Source: UBA11612 sp963662375
GTDB lineage: Bacteria; Pseudomonadota; Alphaproteobacteria; Rhodospirillales; Rhodospirillaceae
NCBI GenBank assembly: GCA_963662375.2
Contig: CAXXRP010000015.1
Coordinates: 124,001-188,000 of the forward strand
Length of the DNA: 64,000 nucleotides
Reading direction: 5' to 3'
Of this stretch, positions 51,276-60,884 are shown piece after piece; within the stretch, counting starts at the first letter, position 1; every line of letters starts with the position of its first letter. Made by a program: the position numbers and the translations under genes. Below the pieces are notes generated by a model. That model searched no databases. It saw nothing but the letters and a program-made list of their open reading frames with translations, and was not told where the DNA came from.

Positions 51276-53024
51276 TCAGGCTGCTGGCAGGCGGACGACG
51301 AATCGTGCCCCGGTGACCCGCTTATCATCGCTTACGATGTTTTCTGCGTGAAGCATGCCGCGGTGGGCCTCAATAATCTGCCTGGAGATGGAAAGCCCAA
51401 GCCCCGAGTGGGTGCCAAACTTCTCGCCTTCGGGGCGTTCAGAATAAAACCGGCTGAAGATGGCATTCTCCTTGCCCACTGGAATGCCGGGCCCCTGGTC
51501 TTCAATGACAACCTTCACGTGCCGGCCTGTGTGAGCGGTGCGAATAGTGATCGTGCTGCCAGACGGGCTAAAGGACATGGCATTGACGATAAGGTTGCGG
51601 AACACTTGACCTAGGCGACCTTCGAGTCCGGGCACAGTGAGGTCAGGGTCGCGCCGGCGCCCGCGGGACTCAGGGTCCTCAGAAATCACCTCAACTTTGG
51701 GTGCATTCGGATCGTCGTTGGCGTTCTGGATTTTCGCCAGGGCTTTCATGAGACGTTCAATGCCAACGACGCTCATCTCGGCGCGAGACAACTCGGCGTC
51801 AAGACGCGAGGCGTCTGATATCTCGGAGATCAGTCGGTCCAACCTGGCGACGTCGTCCAGGATGATCGACATAAGCTGCTTCTGCTGTTCCGAATCTTTC
51901 ACACGCGCGACGGTTTCAACAGCGCTGCGTAAGCTGGTGAGCGGGTTTTTAATTTCGTGAGCGACGTCCGCGGCAAAGCGTTCTATGGTGTCCATGCGCG
52001 TCCATAGGGAGTCCGTCATGTCCCTAAGAGCGGCAGCCAGCTCACCAATCTCGTCAGACCGCCCCGACAGGTTGGGGATGGAGTAGCGCCGGCTTTTGGA
52101 GTGACGGACCTGCTGTGCAGCTTCGGCAAGGCGCCGAACGGGGTGGGCGATAGTGCGGGCGAGATACAAAGACGTGAGAACCGTTAGGGCGAAAACCCAA
52201 CCGAAGATACCGAGGATTGAGCTGCGCACATCAAACATGCGCTCGTCGACATTGCTGTCGTCGCGGGAGACGAGAACAGCACCGACGATTTGCCTGTAAA
52301 AAAGGATGGGCACGGCGACGGCCAACACCTTCTGCCGGTCCGGACGCAGGCGCACTGCATTGTCCGGTTCTCCGGACTCCATCGCACGCACGACCTCCTT
52401 GTAGTCCGATGCCGGAGCGCTGGGCCGTTCGCGATAGGGCTCAATATCGCCGTCGTAGGCGAAACGGTTGATGGTCAGGTCGTATACATGCCGTAATGTA
52501 TCGGCGAGACCGCCGTCGTTGGGCGGCGGCAGGTCGAGCACTTGCACCTCCCCACCAGGTCCCTGCAACAACTGCGTGTCGGCAACCATCTGACCGTTCC
52601 GGTCGAATAACTGGGCACGTACCTCGGCGAGTTCGGCTAGGCGCCGAAGTAGTTGGCGCGCAGCATTCGGGTTAATCACGCGCAACGCCCCGTTCGCAGT
52701 GAAAACGGGGAAGGCGTTATTGTCGATGTCAACGACGACCGCACCTTCGCCGATAGAGGCCGCGATCAACTCACCCTGGGTGCGCAGAGCCTCCAGTTCG
52801 GCAGCGATGAGCGTATCCTCGTATTGATCAAGAAACAGGAGACTCAGCACTAAGAGAACCGGCGCTGTCAGATTGACAGCAAGAACGCGCAATGTGAGTG
52901 GCGAGAAGATGTGCCCAACCCGACTCTGGGCTCCACCCGCATATGTCGCAGTTCCGTTCGCGCCGACAGCGACCGAGGATTCAACACGCAAATCGTCGAG
53001 ACGAACGCTGCTCTCCGTGCTCAC
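51276..53024 (-). CDS. chvG: Envelope-stress sensor histidine kinase ChvG
   Basis: A 582-residue kinase with two membrane helices (about residues 44-66 and 268-288) flanking a ~200-residue periplasmic domain, a HAMP region (ARTIAHPVRRLAEAAQQVR), an intact H-box FAADVAHEIKNPLTSLRSA, N-box VFRNLIVNAMSFSP, G1 VVIEDQGPGIP and G2 GTHSGLGLSISRQIIEAH. In Rhizobium and Agrobacterium ChvG, with the ExoR protein, senses acid and envelope stress and phosphorylates ChvI. No exoR gene is seen. GTG at 53024 (after GAGGGGG) fits better than TTG at 53030. The response-regulator gene lies 48 bases upstream. Confidence 0.92.
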   Translation of the reverse strand: MSTESSVRLDDLRVESSVAVGANGTATYAGGAQSRVGHIFSPLTLRVLAVNLTAPVLLVLSLLFLDQYEDTLIAAELEALRTQGELIAASIGEGAVVVDIDNNAFPVFTANGALRVINPNAARQLLRRLAELAEVRAQLFDRNGQMVADTQLLQGPGGEVQVLDLPPPNDGGLADTLRHVYDLTINRFAYDGDIEPYRERPSAPASDYKEVVRAMESGEPDNAVRLRPDRQKVLAVAVPILFYRQIVGAVLVSRDDSNVDERMFDVRSSILGIFGWVFALTVLTSLYLARTIAHPVRRLAEAAQQVRHSKSRRYSIPNLSGRSDEIGELAAALRDMTDSLWTRMDTIERFAADVAHEIKNPLTSLRSAVETVARVKDSEQQKQLMSIILDDVARLDRLISEISDASRLDAELSRAEMSVVGIERLMKALAKIQNANDDPNAPKVEVISEDPESRGRRRDPDLTVPGLEGRLGQVFRNLIVNAMSFSPSGSTITIRTAHTGRHVKVVIEDQGPGIPVGKENAIFSRFYSERPEGEKFGTHSGLGLSISRQIIEAHRGMLHAENIVSDDKRVTGARFVVRLPAA

Positions 53025-53072
53025 CAGCAAGCCCCCTCTCTACAGCTCAGAGCGGCCCGTCCTGCCCGCCGG

Positions 53073-53780
53073 TCAGGCGACCGCTTCGTTGTACTTGTAG
53101 CCGATGCCGTACAAGGTTTCGATATTAGAAAAGTCGTCATCGACTTCCCGGAATTTCTTGCGAAGCCGCTTGATATGGCTGTCAATCGTCCGGTCATCGA
53201 CATAGATGTTTTCGCCGTATGCGGCGTCAATCAATTGATCTCGGCTTTTTACATGGCCGGGCCGTTGGGCCAGCGCCTGAATAATCAGAAATTCGGTTAC
53301 GGTCAAATTGACAGGCTTTTCTTTCCATAGACACATGTGTTGTGCAGTATCGAGGAGCAGCTCGCCTCGTTTCAGGGCGTCCGCTGAAGCGCCTGTCCCG
53401 TCTTGTTCCTTCTGCGCTTCAAGGCGCCGAAAGATTGCACGCACACGTTCAATCAACAGGCGCTGGGAGAATGGCTTCTTAATGTAATCGTCAGCGCCTA
53501 TACGCAAGCCGAGCAGCTCATCCACCTCATCGTCCTTCGATGTGAGGAATATAACCGGCATGGTGCTGTTTTCGCGCAGACGCTGGAGAAGCTCGATGCC
53601 GTCCATGCGCGGCATCTTGATGTCCAGGAGCGCCATGTCAGGGGGCTCTGACGTCATGCCGCGTAAAGCTTCCGCGCCGTCCCGATAGGTTCTCACTGAG
53701 AAGCCCTCAGTTTCCAGGACCATGGATACAGAGGTGAGAATGTGGCGGTCGTCGTCCACGAGAGCAATGCTGTAAGCCAA
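53073..53780 (-). CDS. chvI: Response regulator ChvI, OmpR/PhoB type
   Basis: A 235-residue regulator: receiver domain with acidic pocket (IALVDDDRHI), phosphoacceptor Asp in MALLDIKMPRMDGIELL, switch Thr/Ser in VIFLTSKDDE and Lys in YIKKPFS, then a winged-helix DNA-binding domain ending DRTIDSHIKRLRKKF and ETLYGIGYKYNE. Partner of the adjacent ChvG. TTG at 53780 is preceded by AAGGA; the start codon may reduce expression. Confidence 0.94.
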   Translation of the reverse strand: MAYSIALVDDDRHILTSVSMVLETEGFSVRTYRDGAEALRGMTSEPPDMALLDIKMPRMDGIELLQRLRENSTMPVIFLTSKDDEVDELLGLRIGADDYIKKPFSQRLLIERVRAIFRRLEAQKEQDGTGASADALKRGELLLDTAQHMCLWKEKPVNLTVTEFLIIQALAQRPGHVKSRDQLIDAAYGENIYVDDRTIDSHIKRLRKKFREVDDDFSNIETLYGIGYKYNEAVA

Positions 53781-53930
53781 GGTCGTATTCCTTCATCTGT
53801 TGGCAGTGTGGGGGTGCTCGACAGGCTTCGCGCCCGCCGTTTGCCATACCACCGACGTATTATGGCAAAAATACCGCGTTCCAGTGACCGGGGTGAGGCA
53901 GTGCGGGTATTTTAGTGTCTTAGCAATAGG

Positions 53931-55496
53931 TTAATCGGCGGTTTTGCCTAGGCGTTTCAGTTCCGCCTTGGCGCCAGCATACTCCGTGTAACGCACAGCG
54001 GCAGTAACCAAGGCGGCATTGAAAAGCCGCTCTGCCTCGGCTGTGTCGTCAAGAATGAGGGCGGCCTGACCGAGAAAAAAATACGCTTCGCATAATCTCC
54101 CGGCCGCGCCAGCGGGGTCTTCAATTGCGGCGGTAATGATCTCATCGCCCGATGCCTCGCCGAGGAAGTAACGCACGATGGGCGCCGGCCACTGGCCTGA
54201 GTCGAGGCCTCGCGTTGCCAAGGCGAGGGGGTCCGTATTTGGCTTTCCCACGCGGGCTTCGGCCACAAATCTCCACAACGCGAGGTGCGGCGGTGCATTG
54301 GGCAGCGACATCGCCGTTGTCAAATCCTCGACAGCTGTGGTGAACGCACCTTTCATAACACGCACAAAGCCCCGGTTGGCCAACGGTTGTGCGGCATGTG
54401 GTGCGGACTCAAGGACTGTCGTGAAGTCCGCTTCGGCGCCGTCGTAGTCGCCCGAGAACTGCCGCGCGATTCCGCGACCAACGAGCGCATCGCCGTCGCC
54501 GGGCCGACGAGAGAGGATGTTGCTGAAATCGGTTACTGCTCCATCAGCGTCGCCGTTCTGAAAGTGGGCATGAGCGCGAAAGAATGTCGCGCTGTTATCA
54601 TTTGGTCTCAGCACGAGAAGCCTGTCGAAGTTTGCCACCGCGCTGGCAAAAGCGCCAACGCGCAGCAAGGCAACACCGCGCCCTTCGAGTGCGGCGGCGT
54701 CTTCGCCGCTTACATTCAAGGCGGCGGTGTAGTCTGTGACGGCTGCTGCATAATTTTGTTGTTGGCCGTATGCGGCAGCGCGCCCGCGCAGGGCTTCCGC
54801 GCTGTCCGGTTCGACAATGAGCGCCGAGGAAAAGGCTCTCACCGCAGCGCCGGGCTGGCCGAGTTTAAGCTGTGCGGATCCCAGCATGATCTGTGCTTCG
54901 GAGTCGCCGGCGTTCAGATCGACGGCCTGTTCCAGTTCTACAGCCGCCTGTTCGATCTCGCCGGTGTTTAGAAAGTATGCACCGCGTGTTTTGAAAGGGG
55001 CGGGATTGCGGGGGTCAAACCTTCGTGCTTTACCAAGATCTGTGATGCCGGAAGCTATGTCGCCGGTCTTTATGCGCAGGGCGCCACGCCGGGCATAAGC
55101 GTCACCAAGCAATTGGCCTTGTGTGCGCGGGGCACCATCTACCACCGCCGAATAGTCGGTCTCGGCGTCCACTGTTCGGCCTAGGGCCTCCAGTAACTGC
55201 GCCCGGTCAAGATGGGCTGTGAAGTCACCTGGCGCCAACTCCAGAGCTGCGTCGTAGTCGGATAAGGCAGCAGCTGTATTTCCGACTTGGGCATGTACTT
55301 CACCGCGCGAGATCATCGCGAGCGCACGGGTTTCATCCGGGAGGCCACCCTGAGAGATAGCTTGTCCGCAAGCTAAGATTTTCGAAGCGTTGTCGAGATC
55401 GCGGTTGAAACACCCCAGCATCGCGTCCTGAGCAAAGGCGGAACGGCAGTCTAAACCAAGAAGAATGGCAAAAAGATGAAGATGCGCGCGCTTCAT
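53931..55496 (-). CDS. Exported tetratricopeptide-repeat protein
   Basis: A 521-residue protein with a signal peptide (MKRAHLHLFAILLGLDCRSA, cleavage before QDAM) and about a dozen TPR-like repeats from residue ~50 to ~470, for example DYDAALELAPGDFTAHLDRA and AVTDYTAALNVSGEDAAALE. Such solenoids bind partner proteins; no enzymatic motif is seen. A leading segment with two Cys residues (MLGCFNRDLDNASKILACGQ) precedes the repeats. ATG at 55496 gives the signal peptide directly. Role in the envelope is unknown; it lies between chvI and polA. Confidence 0.78.
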   Translation of the reverse strand: MKRAHLHLFAILLGLDCRSAFAQDAMLGCFNRDLDNASKILACGQAISQGGLPDETRALAMISRGEVHAQVGNTAAALSDYDAALELAPGDFTAHLDRAQLLEALGRTVDAETDYSAVVDGAPRTQGQLLGDAYARRGALRIKTGDIASGITDLGKARRFDPRNPAPFKTRGAYFLNTGEIEQAAVELEQAVDLNAGDSEAQIMLGSAQLKLGQPGAAVRAFSSALIVEPDSAEALRGRAAAYGQQQNYAAAVTDYTAALNVSGEDAAALEGRGVALLRVGAFASAVANFDRLLVLRPNDNSATFFRAHAHFQNGDADGAVTDFSNILSRRPGDGDALVGRGIARQFSGDYDGAEADFTTVLESAPHAAQPLANRGFVRVMKGAFTTAVEDLTTAMSLPNAPPHLALWRFVAEARVGKPNTDPLALATRGLDSGQWPAPIVRYFLGEASGDEIITAAIEDPAGAAGRLCEAYFFLGQAALILDDTAEAERLFNAALVTAAVRYTEYAGAKAELKRLGKTAD

Positions 55497-55597
55497 GAGA
55501 CAATGATTGCCCAACATGTGGCTGCTCACAACTCTGAATGTGCACACGTCATGCTCAGGGCGATTCGTTTGGACTCTGCGCAGAAGCCCACCGATAT

Positions 55598-58396
55598 TTA
55601 ATGTGCTTCCGCCCAATTGGGCCCCACACCTATATCGACCGTGAGCGGCACATCTAAGTACGCGGCGCCCCCCATCACGGCTTTGATAGTTCTTTTGGAT
55701 TTTTCGATTTCCGCATCTGGCACTTCGAAAATCAATTCGTCGTGAATCTGTAACAGCATGTCGGTCTTTAGCCCTGCCTCCTTTAGCGCGGCGGGCAACC
55801 GGATCATGGCGCGTTTGATGATGTCCGCTGCGCCGCCCTGAATAGGTGCATTGATAGCCGCCCTTTCCGCAAACGCGCGCATATTGGGGCTGCGGTCGCC
55901 AATGCCCGGTATCCAGCAGCGCCGTCCATAGAGGGTCGTGACATAGCCCTGCTGCCTCGCAAGGGCCTTAGTGGTCTCCATGTAGTTCCGAATCTCCGGA
56001 AATTTCTTGAAGTACGCCTCAATGTAATCGTGGGCTTCGCCGCGTGGGATACTGAGTTGCCGGGCGAGACCGAACGCCGATATACCGTAGATAATGCCGA
56101 AATTGATGGCTTTGGCGCGGCGGCGGACCATTGGATCCATACCTTTTGTCGGAACGCCAAACATTTCCGACGCCGTGGCGGCATGAATGTCTTCGCCGTC
56201 CTTGAAGGCGCGCTTCAGTGCCTTAACGTCAGCTACGTGGGCGACAAGGCGTAGCTCAATCTGACTGTAATCCGCTGAAAGGAGCGTCTTGCCTTTATCG
56301 GCGATGAAGGCAGTACGGATTTTACGCCCTTCCTCCGTCCGGATCGGAATGTTCTGGAGATTGGGGTCGTTTGAGGACAGACGCCCAGTTGACGCGATGG
56401 TCTGGCCGTAACTCGTGTGAACTCGACCGGTGTCGGGGTTGATTTCGCCGATGAGGGCATCGGTGTAAGTGCTCTTAAGTTTCGACAATTGCCGCCAATC
56501 GAGAACACGCGCCGGCAGGTCGTGTCCCCGTGCGGCAAGGTCTTCGAGAACATCGGAGCCGGTCCCGAAGGCGCCGGTCTTGGTTCTTTTGCCGCCTTCT
56601 AGGCTCATGCGCTCGAATAGAATTTCGCCCAATTGTTTCGGCGAACCGACATTGAATTCCTCACCTGCTAGCTTGTGAATTTTGGTCTCGAGGCTGGCCA
56701 TGCGGGCAGCAAAATCCTGGCTGAGGGATCTCAACACCTTCGCGTCCACAAGAATACCCTTGGCCTCCATGTCTTTGAGGATGGGGATAAGCTTGCGATC
56801 AAGCGTCTCATAAATACTCACGAGATGATCATAGACAAGGCGCGGCTTTAACACGGCATGAAGCCGCAGGGTTATGTCCGCGTCTTCGGAGGCATATGTA
56901 GCAGCCTTATCCAGCGGCACCTGATCGAAAGTGATCTGCTTTTTGCCTGTGCCGCAGACCTCGGAAAATGGAATGGTCTTATGGCCGAGGTGGAGGCTGG
57001 ATAACTCGTCCATGCCGTGTCCATGCTGCGACCCCTCGAGCACATAGGAGACCACCATGGTGTCGTCCACGGGGATCACATCTATTCCCTCGCCCGAAAA
57101 CACGTGCATGTCGAATTTGATGTTGTGCCCGATCTTAAGTACGCCAGGATTTTCGAGAAGTGGTTTCAGAAGGCTGACCGCATCCTTCACCGAAATCTGC
57201 GGTGGCGCGTCCTTGGCACCTAAATCGCCGCCCAAATCGAAGCTGCCCTGGGGCGCCCCCCCGGTATGGCGGAGCGGGATGTAGCAGCCCCGCCCCGGCT
57301 CTATAGACAGGGATATACCGACCATGCGGGCTTGAAGCGGGTTGAGCCCGTCGGTTTCCATATCTACGGCAACCCAACCGTTGGCAGTGGCAGCATCTAC
57401 CCAGCGGCTGAGGTCGGCGGTTTTTTGGACGGTTTCGTATTCGATTTTGTCGACCGTCCGGGCTATTTGTTCAGGAGAAGCCGTCCATTGCCTGTCGGCC
57501 GACTGACCATCAAGTTTCGCCGATATCTTACTCAATAGGCTTTTAAAATTTTGCTCGGCGATGAAGCCCAGGAGCGTAGCGGCATCGGGCTGACGCCACT
57601 TAAGGTCGCGAATAGGGACTTCAGTGGGGACGTCATCTTTTAGCTTGACGAGCCGTCTGGAAATGCGGGCTAGTTCCGCGTTTTTTATCAAGCTTTCACG
57701 GCGCTTCGGCTGCTTAATTTCCCCTGCGCGTTCCAGCACTGATTCAAGATCGCCGTATTCTTCGATAAGCTGTGCAGCAGTTTTAACACCGATTCCTGGC
57801 ACGCCCGGTACATTGTCGGCAGAATCTCCCGCCAAAGACTGGACGTCGACAACCTTCTCCGGTGCGACGCCAAATTTTTCCTTCACCTGTTCCGGACCAA
57901 TGGCGCGGTTTTTCACGGGATCATGCATCGTTATCCCGGGTCGGATCAGCTGCATGAGATCCTTGTCCGCTGAGATGACGACGACATCAATACCTTCTGC
58001 CGATGCAAGCCTCGCGTACGTTGCGATGAGATCGTCTGCCTCAAAGCCCTCCATCTGTATGGCCTTGACATTAAATGCTCGGGTGGCGTCGCGGATAAGA
58101 CCGAACTGCGGGATTAGATCCTCGGGCGGGTCGGGCCGGTGAGCCTTGTACTCTTTGTAAATTTCGTTTCGGAACGTGAGGCGTTTGGCGTCAAATATGA
58201 CGGCTATCAACTCATCGACGCTGGTATCGCGCAAATCGTCAAGCAGTTTCATCAGCATGCTGGAAAACCCGTAGACCGCGTTTACCGGTGTGCCGTCCGG
58301 TCGGGTCATGGGCGGTAGCGCGTGGTAGGCGCGGAATATGTAACCCGATCCGTCGATCAGGTAGAGGCGTTTGGGTGTTTCAGATTTTGTGGCCAT
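55598..58396 (-). CDS. polA: DNA polymerase I
   Basis: A 932-residue three-domain polymerase. The 5'-3' exonuclease (1-~300) shows FSSMLMKLLDDL, GFEADDLIATYARLA and SADKDLMQLIRPG; the 3'-5' proofreading domain retains DMETDGLNP, GHNIKFDMHVF and YASEDADITLRL; the polymerase domain has SADYSQIELRLVAHVA (motif A), RRRAKAINFGIIYGISAFGL (O-helix) and LLQIHDELIFEVP (motif C). The proofreading residues are intact, unlike in some lineages. It fills gaps and removes RNA primers during replication and repair. Confidence 0.97.
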   Translation of the reverse strand: MATKSETPKRLYLIDGSGYIFRAYHALPPMTRPDGTPVNAVYGFSSMLMKLLDDLRDTSVDELIAVIFDAKRLTFRNEIYKEYKAHRPDPPEDLIPQFGLIRDATRAFNVKAIQMEGFEADDLIATYARLASAEGIDVVVISADKDLMQLIRPGITMHDPVKNRAIGPEQVKEKFGVAPEKVVDVQSLAGDSADNVPGVPGIGVKTAAQLIEEYGDLESVLERAGEIKQPKRRESLIKNAELARISRRLVKLKDDVPTEVPIRDLKWRQPDAATLLGFIAEQNFKSLLSKISAKLDGQSADRQWTASPEQIARTVDKIEYETVQKTADLSRWVDAATANGWVAVDMETDGLNPLQARMVGISLSIEPGRGCYIPLRHTGGAPQGSFDLGGDLGAKDAPPQISVKDAVSLLKPLLENPGVLKIGHNIKFDMHVFSGEGIDVIPVDDTMVVSYVLEGSQHGHGMDELSSLHLGHKTIPFSEVCGTGKKQITFDQVPLDKAATYASEDADITLRLHAVLKPRLVYDHLVSIYETLDRKLIPILKDMEAKGILVDAKVLRSLSQDFAARMASLETKIHKLAGEEFNVGSPKQLGEILFERMSLEGGKRTKTGAFGTGSDVLEDLAARGHDLPARVLDWRQLSKLKSTYTDALIGEINPDTGRVHTSYGQTIASTGRLSSNDPNLQNIPIRTEEGRKIRTAFIADKGKTLLSADYSQIELRLVAHVADVKALKRAFKDGEDIHAATASEMFGVPTKGMDPMVRRRAKAINFGIIYGISAFGLARQLSIPRGEAHDYIEAYFKKFPEIRNYMETTKALARQQGYVTTLYGRRCWIPGIGDRSPNMRAFAERAAINAPIQGGAADIIKRAMIRLPAALKEAGLKTDMLLQIHDELIFEVPDAEIEKSKRTIKAVMGGAAYLDVPLTVDIGVGPNWAEAH

Positions 58397-58440
58397 TCAG
58401 TTAAACGGGGCCTGCCGTCCGGCGGGCAGCCCCTTTCCCG

Positions 58441-58626
58441 TCAGTGGCTCTCGGAGTCAGCTTTGGCGCTATGCTTCAGCACGTAGCGCCGGCTGCAATA
58501 AGGACACTCGATTTCGCCGACCTCCGGCTTGATCTGCAAGTAAACACGGGGGTGACCCAAGGCGCCACCGCCGTCGCAACTCACGCGCGCGGACTCGGCG
58601 GGAATGGTTTCGACGGGCTCGGACAT
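58441..58626 (-). CDS. Zinc-finger (zf-CHCC) domain protein
   Basis: A 61-residue protein with the CHCC zinc-finger pattern of PF10276: CDGGGALGHPRVYLQIKP, then IECPYCSRRYVL (Cys, His, Cys, Cys ligands). The family is related to the NDUFS6 accessory subunit of complex I and is often encoded singly in Alphaproteobacteria. It lies 45 bases before polA on the same strand. Confidence 0.88.
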   Translation of the reverse strand: MSEPVETIPAESARVSCDGGGALGHPRVYLQIKPEVGEIECPYCSRRYVLKHSAKADSESH

Positions 58627-58823
58627 GGTACATTTCCTGTCATAAATCTGAAGGTCTGTGGCCGTGTGCGACCATAGACGTTTATGCGTTCGGCGCTCGT
58701 ATATTGCAAGCTGACGAATATGTTGCCCATGATCGTCCGCGGGTGTTGACCAAGGATTTCACCGGGTGATACCCATGGCGACCCTTTCTAGCTGCGCTGC
58801 AAGATCAAATAGGCCTTTGCCCC

Positions 58824-59819
58824 GTGACCGATCCCGCCCCAGCCCCCACTGAGCAGTCGCTACCGGACCTTGCAATCGAGATTCGGGGACTTAACAAGAC
58901 TTATGGCGCTGGTCGCGGTTCGCCTAAGCACGCCCTGGTCGATTTTTCGCTCGGGATTCCGCGCGGGTCCTTTTTCGGACTGTTGGGCCCCAACGGTGCT
59001 GGAAAATCAACGCTCATCAATATAATGGCGGGGTTGGTCAAGAAGAGTTCTGGTATGGTGCGCATATGGGATCAGGACATCGACACCGCTGAACGACACG
59101 CGCGTTGCGCGATCGGAGTTGTGCCGCAGGAACTTAACCTTGATCCCTTCTTCACTCCCCGCGAAGTCCTGGAGGTGCAGGCCGGCCTTTATGGCGTGCC
59201 AAAACGTGAAAGGCGCACGGATGAAATCCTTGACCTCGTGGGACTGTCTGACAAGGCAGATGCTTATGCCCGTGCGTTGTCCGGCGGTATGCGCCGCCGC
59301 CTTTTGGTGGCGAAGGCCTTGGTCCATGCGCCGCCGGTTGTTGTGCTGGACGAGCCCACAGCGGGCGTAGACGTGGAATTACGCCAGCAACTTTGGCGGC
59401 ATATCCGCGAACTCAACGCGCGCGGGGCGACAGTGCTGTTGACGACGCACTACCTGAAGGAAGCGGAAGAGCTATGCGACCATGTCGCCATCATCAACCG
59501 TGGTAAGTTAGTCGCGTGCGATTCTACGCGCGCGTTGTTGCGCAGAATCGACAACAAATCCATATCGTTAATACTTGCCGAGCCCATCACCGCAGTGCCT
59601 GCGCAAATGAAGCAGCTTCATGCGATACAGACGGCGCCCAATGAATTGCATATAAGCTATCGTCCGAGCGCCAATGCCATGCAGGAAATTCTTGATGTAG
59701 CGCGCGCCTGCCAATTGCCCATTGCCGATATTCGTACCGATGAAGTGGAGCTCGAGGATATTTTCCTGCAACTCACATCAGGGTCATCCGAGAGATTCGG
59801 TGGCGCCGAGCCTACCTAG
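58824..59819 (+). CDS. ABC-2 type transporter ATPase without an adjacent permease
   Basis: A 331-residue ATPase. Motifs: Walker A GLLGPNGAGKSTLINIMAGL, Q-loop GVVPQELNL, signature LSGGMRRRL, Walker B VVVLDEPTAGVD, switch LLTTHYLKEAEELC. The C-terminal extension (~80 residues, ITAVPAQMKQLHAIQ ... DVELEDIFLQLTS) is typical of ABC-2/CcmA-like exporters such as YadG. No ABC-2 permease gene follows; the next gene encodes a lipoprotein hydrolase. Starts with GTG. The partner permease may lie elsewhere, or have been lost. Confidence 0.88.
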   Translation: MTDPAPAPTEQSLPDLAIEIRGLNKTYGAGRGSPKHALVDFSLGIPRGSFFGLLGPNGAGKSTLINIMAGLVKKSSGMVRIWDQDIDTAERHARCAIGVVPQELNLDPFFTPREVLEVQAGLYGVPKRERRTDEILDLVGLSDKADAYARALSGGMRRRLLVAKALVHAPPVVVLDEPTAGVDVELRQQLWRHIRELNARGATVLLTTHYLKEAEELCDHVAIINRGKLVACDSTRALLRRIDNKSISLILAEPITAVPAQMKQLHAIQTAPNELHISYRPSANAMQEILDVARACQLPIADIRTDEVELEDIFLQLTSGSSERFGGAEPT

Positions 59820-59846
59820 GCTCGTGCGTTGGCAAAAGGGCTGCAA

Positions 59847-60881
59847 ATGCTTCCCGCCCAGATAAGAAAACTCGTCGCGTCGGCTCTGCTGCTGACACTC
59901 TGCGCTTGCGCTCCAACAGTTGCGCCGCGAGGTCCTGTAGCGACCACCCCGATACTTACTGGCGCTACCTTTGTGACGTCGGACGGGTTGCGCCTTCCGG
60001 TGCGGCAGTGGATGCCTGACGCCAAGCTCGGCCAGGAACTCAAAGCCGTTGTTCTGGCCGTGCATGGATTCAATGATTACAGCAAAGCTTTTGACAAGGC
60101 GCCTGACGCCCCCGGCGTAGGTCCATTTCTCGCCGAGCGTGGTATAGCGGTTTATGCCTATGACCAACGCGGGTTTGGCAATGCGCCACACTTTGGATTG
60201 TGGCCAGGGGGCGAAATCATGGCGGAGGATTTCGCCGACTTCGCGCGTGTTTTGAAGGGCTTGTATCCGGACACTCCCCTCTATGCCTTGGGCGAGAGTA
60301 TGGGCGGGGCTGTGGTAATGATCGCCCTCGCACTCCCTGAGCCGCCACCGGTCGACGCTGCCGTTCTCGCGGCCCCGGCGGTGTGGGCACGGTCCACCAT
60401 GCCTGTTTCCTATCGTGCCGCGCTCTGGCTTGGCGCTCGCGTGGCGCCCGGATTTAAACCCTCTGGACGGAGCCTCGGCAGGATGGCCAGCGACAACATT
60501 GAAATGCTGCGCGACAATGCACGAGATCCACTATTTATAAAGAATACGCGCATCGATGCAGTCTATGGGCTCTCCAACCTCATGGATGAAGCTTTAATCT
60601 CACCCCCGCACATCAACGTGCCGGTAATGTATCTTTACGGGCAGAAGGACGAGATTATACCCAAAGATCCCACTGCTGAGGCCATGTTATCATTTGAATC
60701 ATCGAAAAAAAGCGTGCGTGCCGTATTTTACCAAGACAGCTGGCATATGATTCTGCGCGATAAAAATGCAGAGACAGTTCTGCGCGACGTTGCCACGTTT
60801 ATTGGCAACATATCGGCGCCCCTGCCGTCCGGTGCAGACCATGACCCGTTGAAGCGGTTACTCGCTGCCGCTGAACATTGA
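59847..60881 (+). CDS. Alpha/beta-hydrolase lipoprotein (lysophospholipase-like)
   Basis: A 344-residue hydrolase with a lipoprotein signal peptide; the lipobox is LTLC with the anchor Cys about residue 22 (LLLTLCACAP). The fold shows VVLAVHGFNDYSKAF (oxyanion loop), the nucleophile elbow ALGESMGGAVVM (Ser), the acid YGQKDEIIP (Asp) and the catalytic His in YQDSWHMIL. It belongs to the serine-aminopeptidase/monoacylglycerol lipase group and would act at the inner or outer membrane on lipid or ester substrates. ATG at 59847 follows AAAAGGG and is 27 bases after the ABC ATPase stop. Confidence 0.88.
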   Translation: MLPAQIRKLVASALLLTLCACAPTVAPRGPVATTPILTGATFVTSDGLRLPVRQWMPDAKLGQELKAVVLAVHGFNDYSKAFDKAPDAPGVGPFLAERGIAVYAYDQRGFGNAPHFGLWPGGEIMAEDFADFARVLKGLYPDTPLYALGESMGGAVVMIALALPEPPPVDAAVLAAPAVWARSTMPVSYRAALWLGARVAPGFKPSGRSLGRMASDNIEMLRDNARDPLFIKNTRIDAVYGLSNLMDEALISPPHINVPVMYLYGQKDEIIPKDPTAEAMLSFESSKKSVRAVFYQDSWHMILRDKNAETVLRDVATFIGNISAPLPSGADHDPLKRLLAAAEH

Positions 60882-60884
60882 TCG

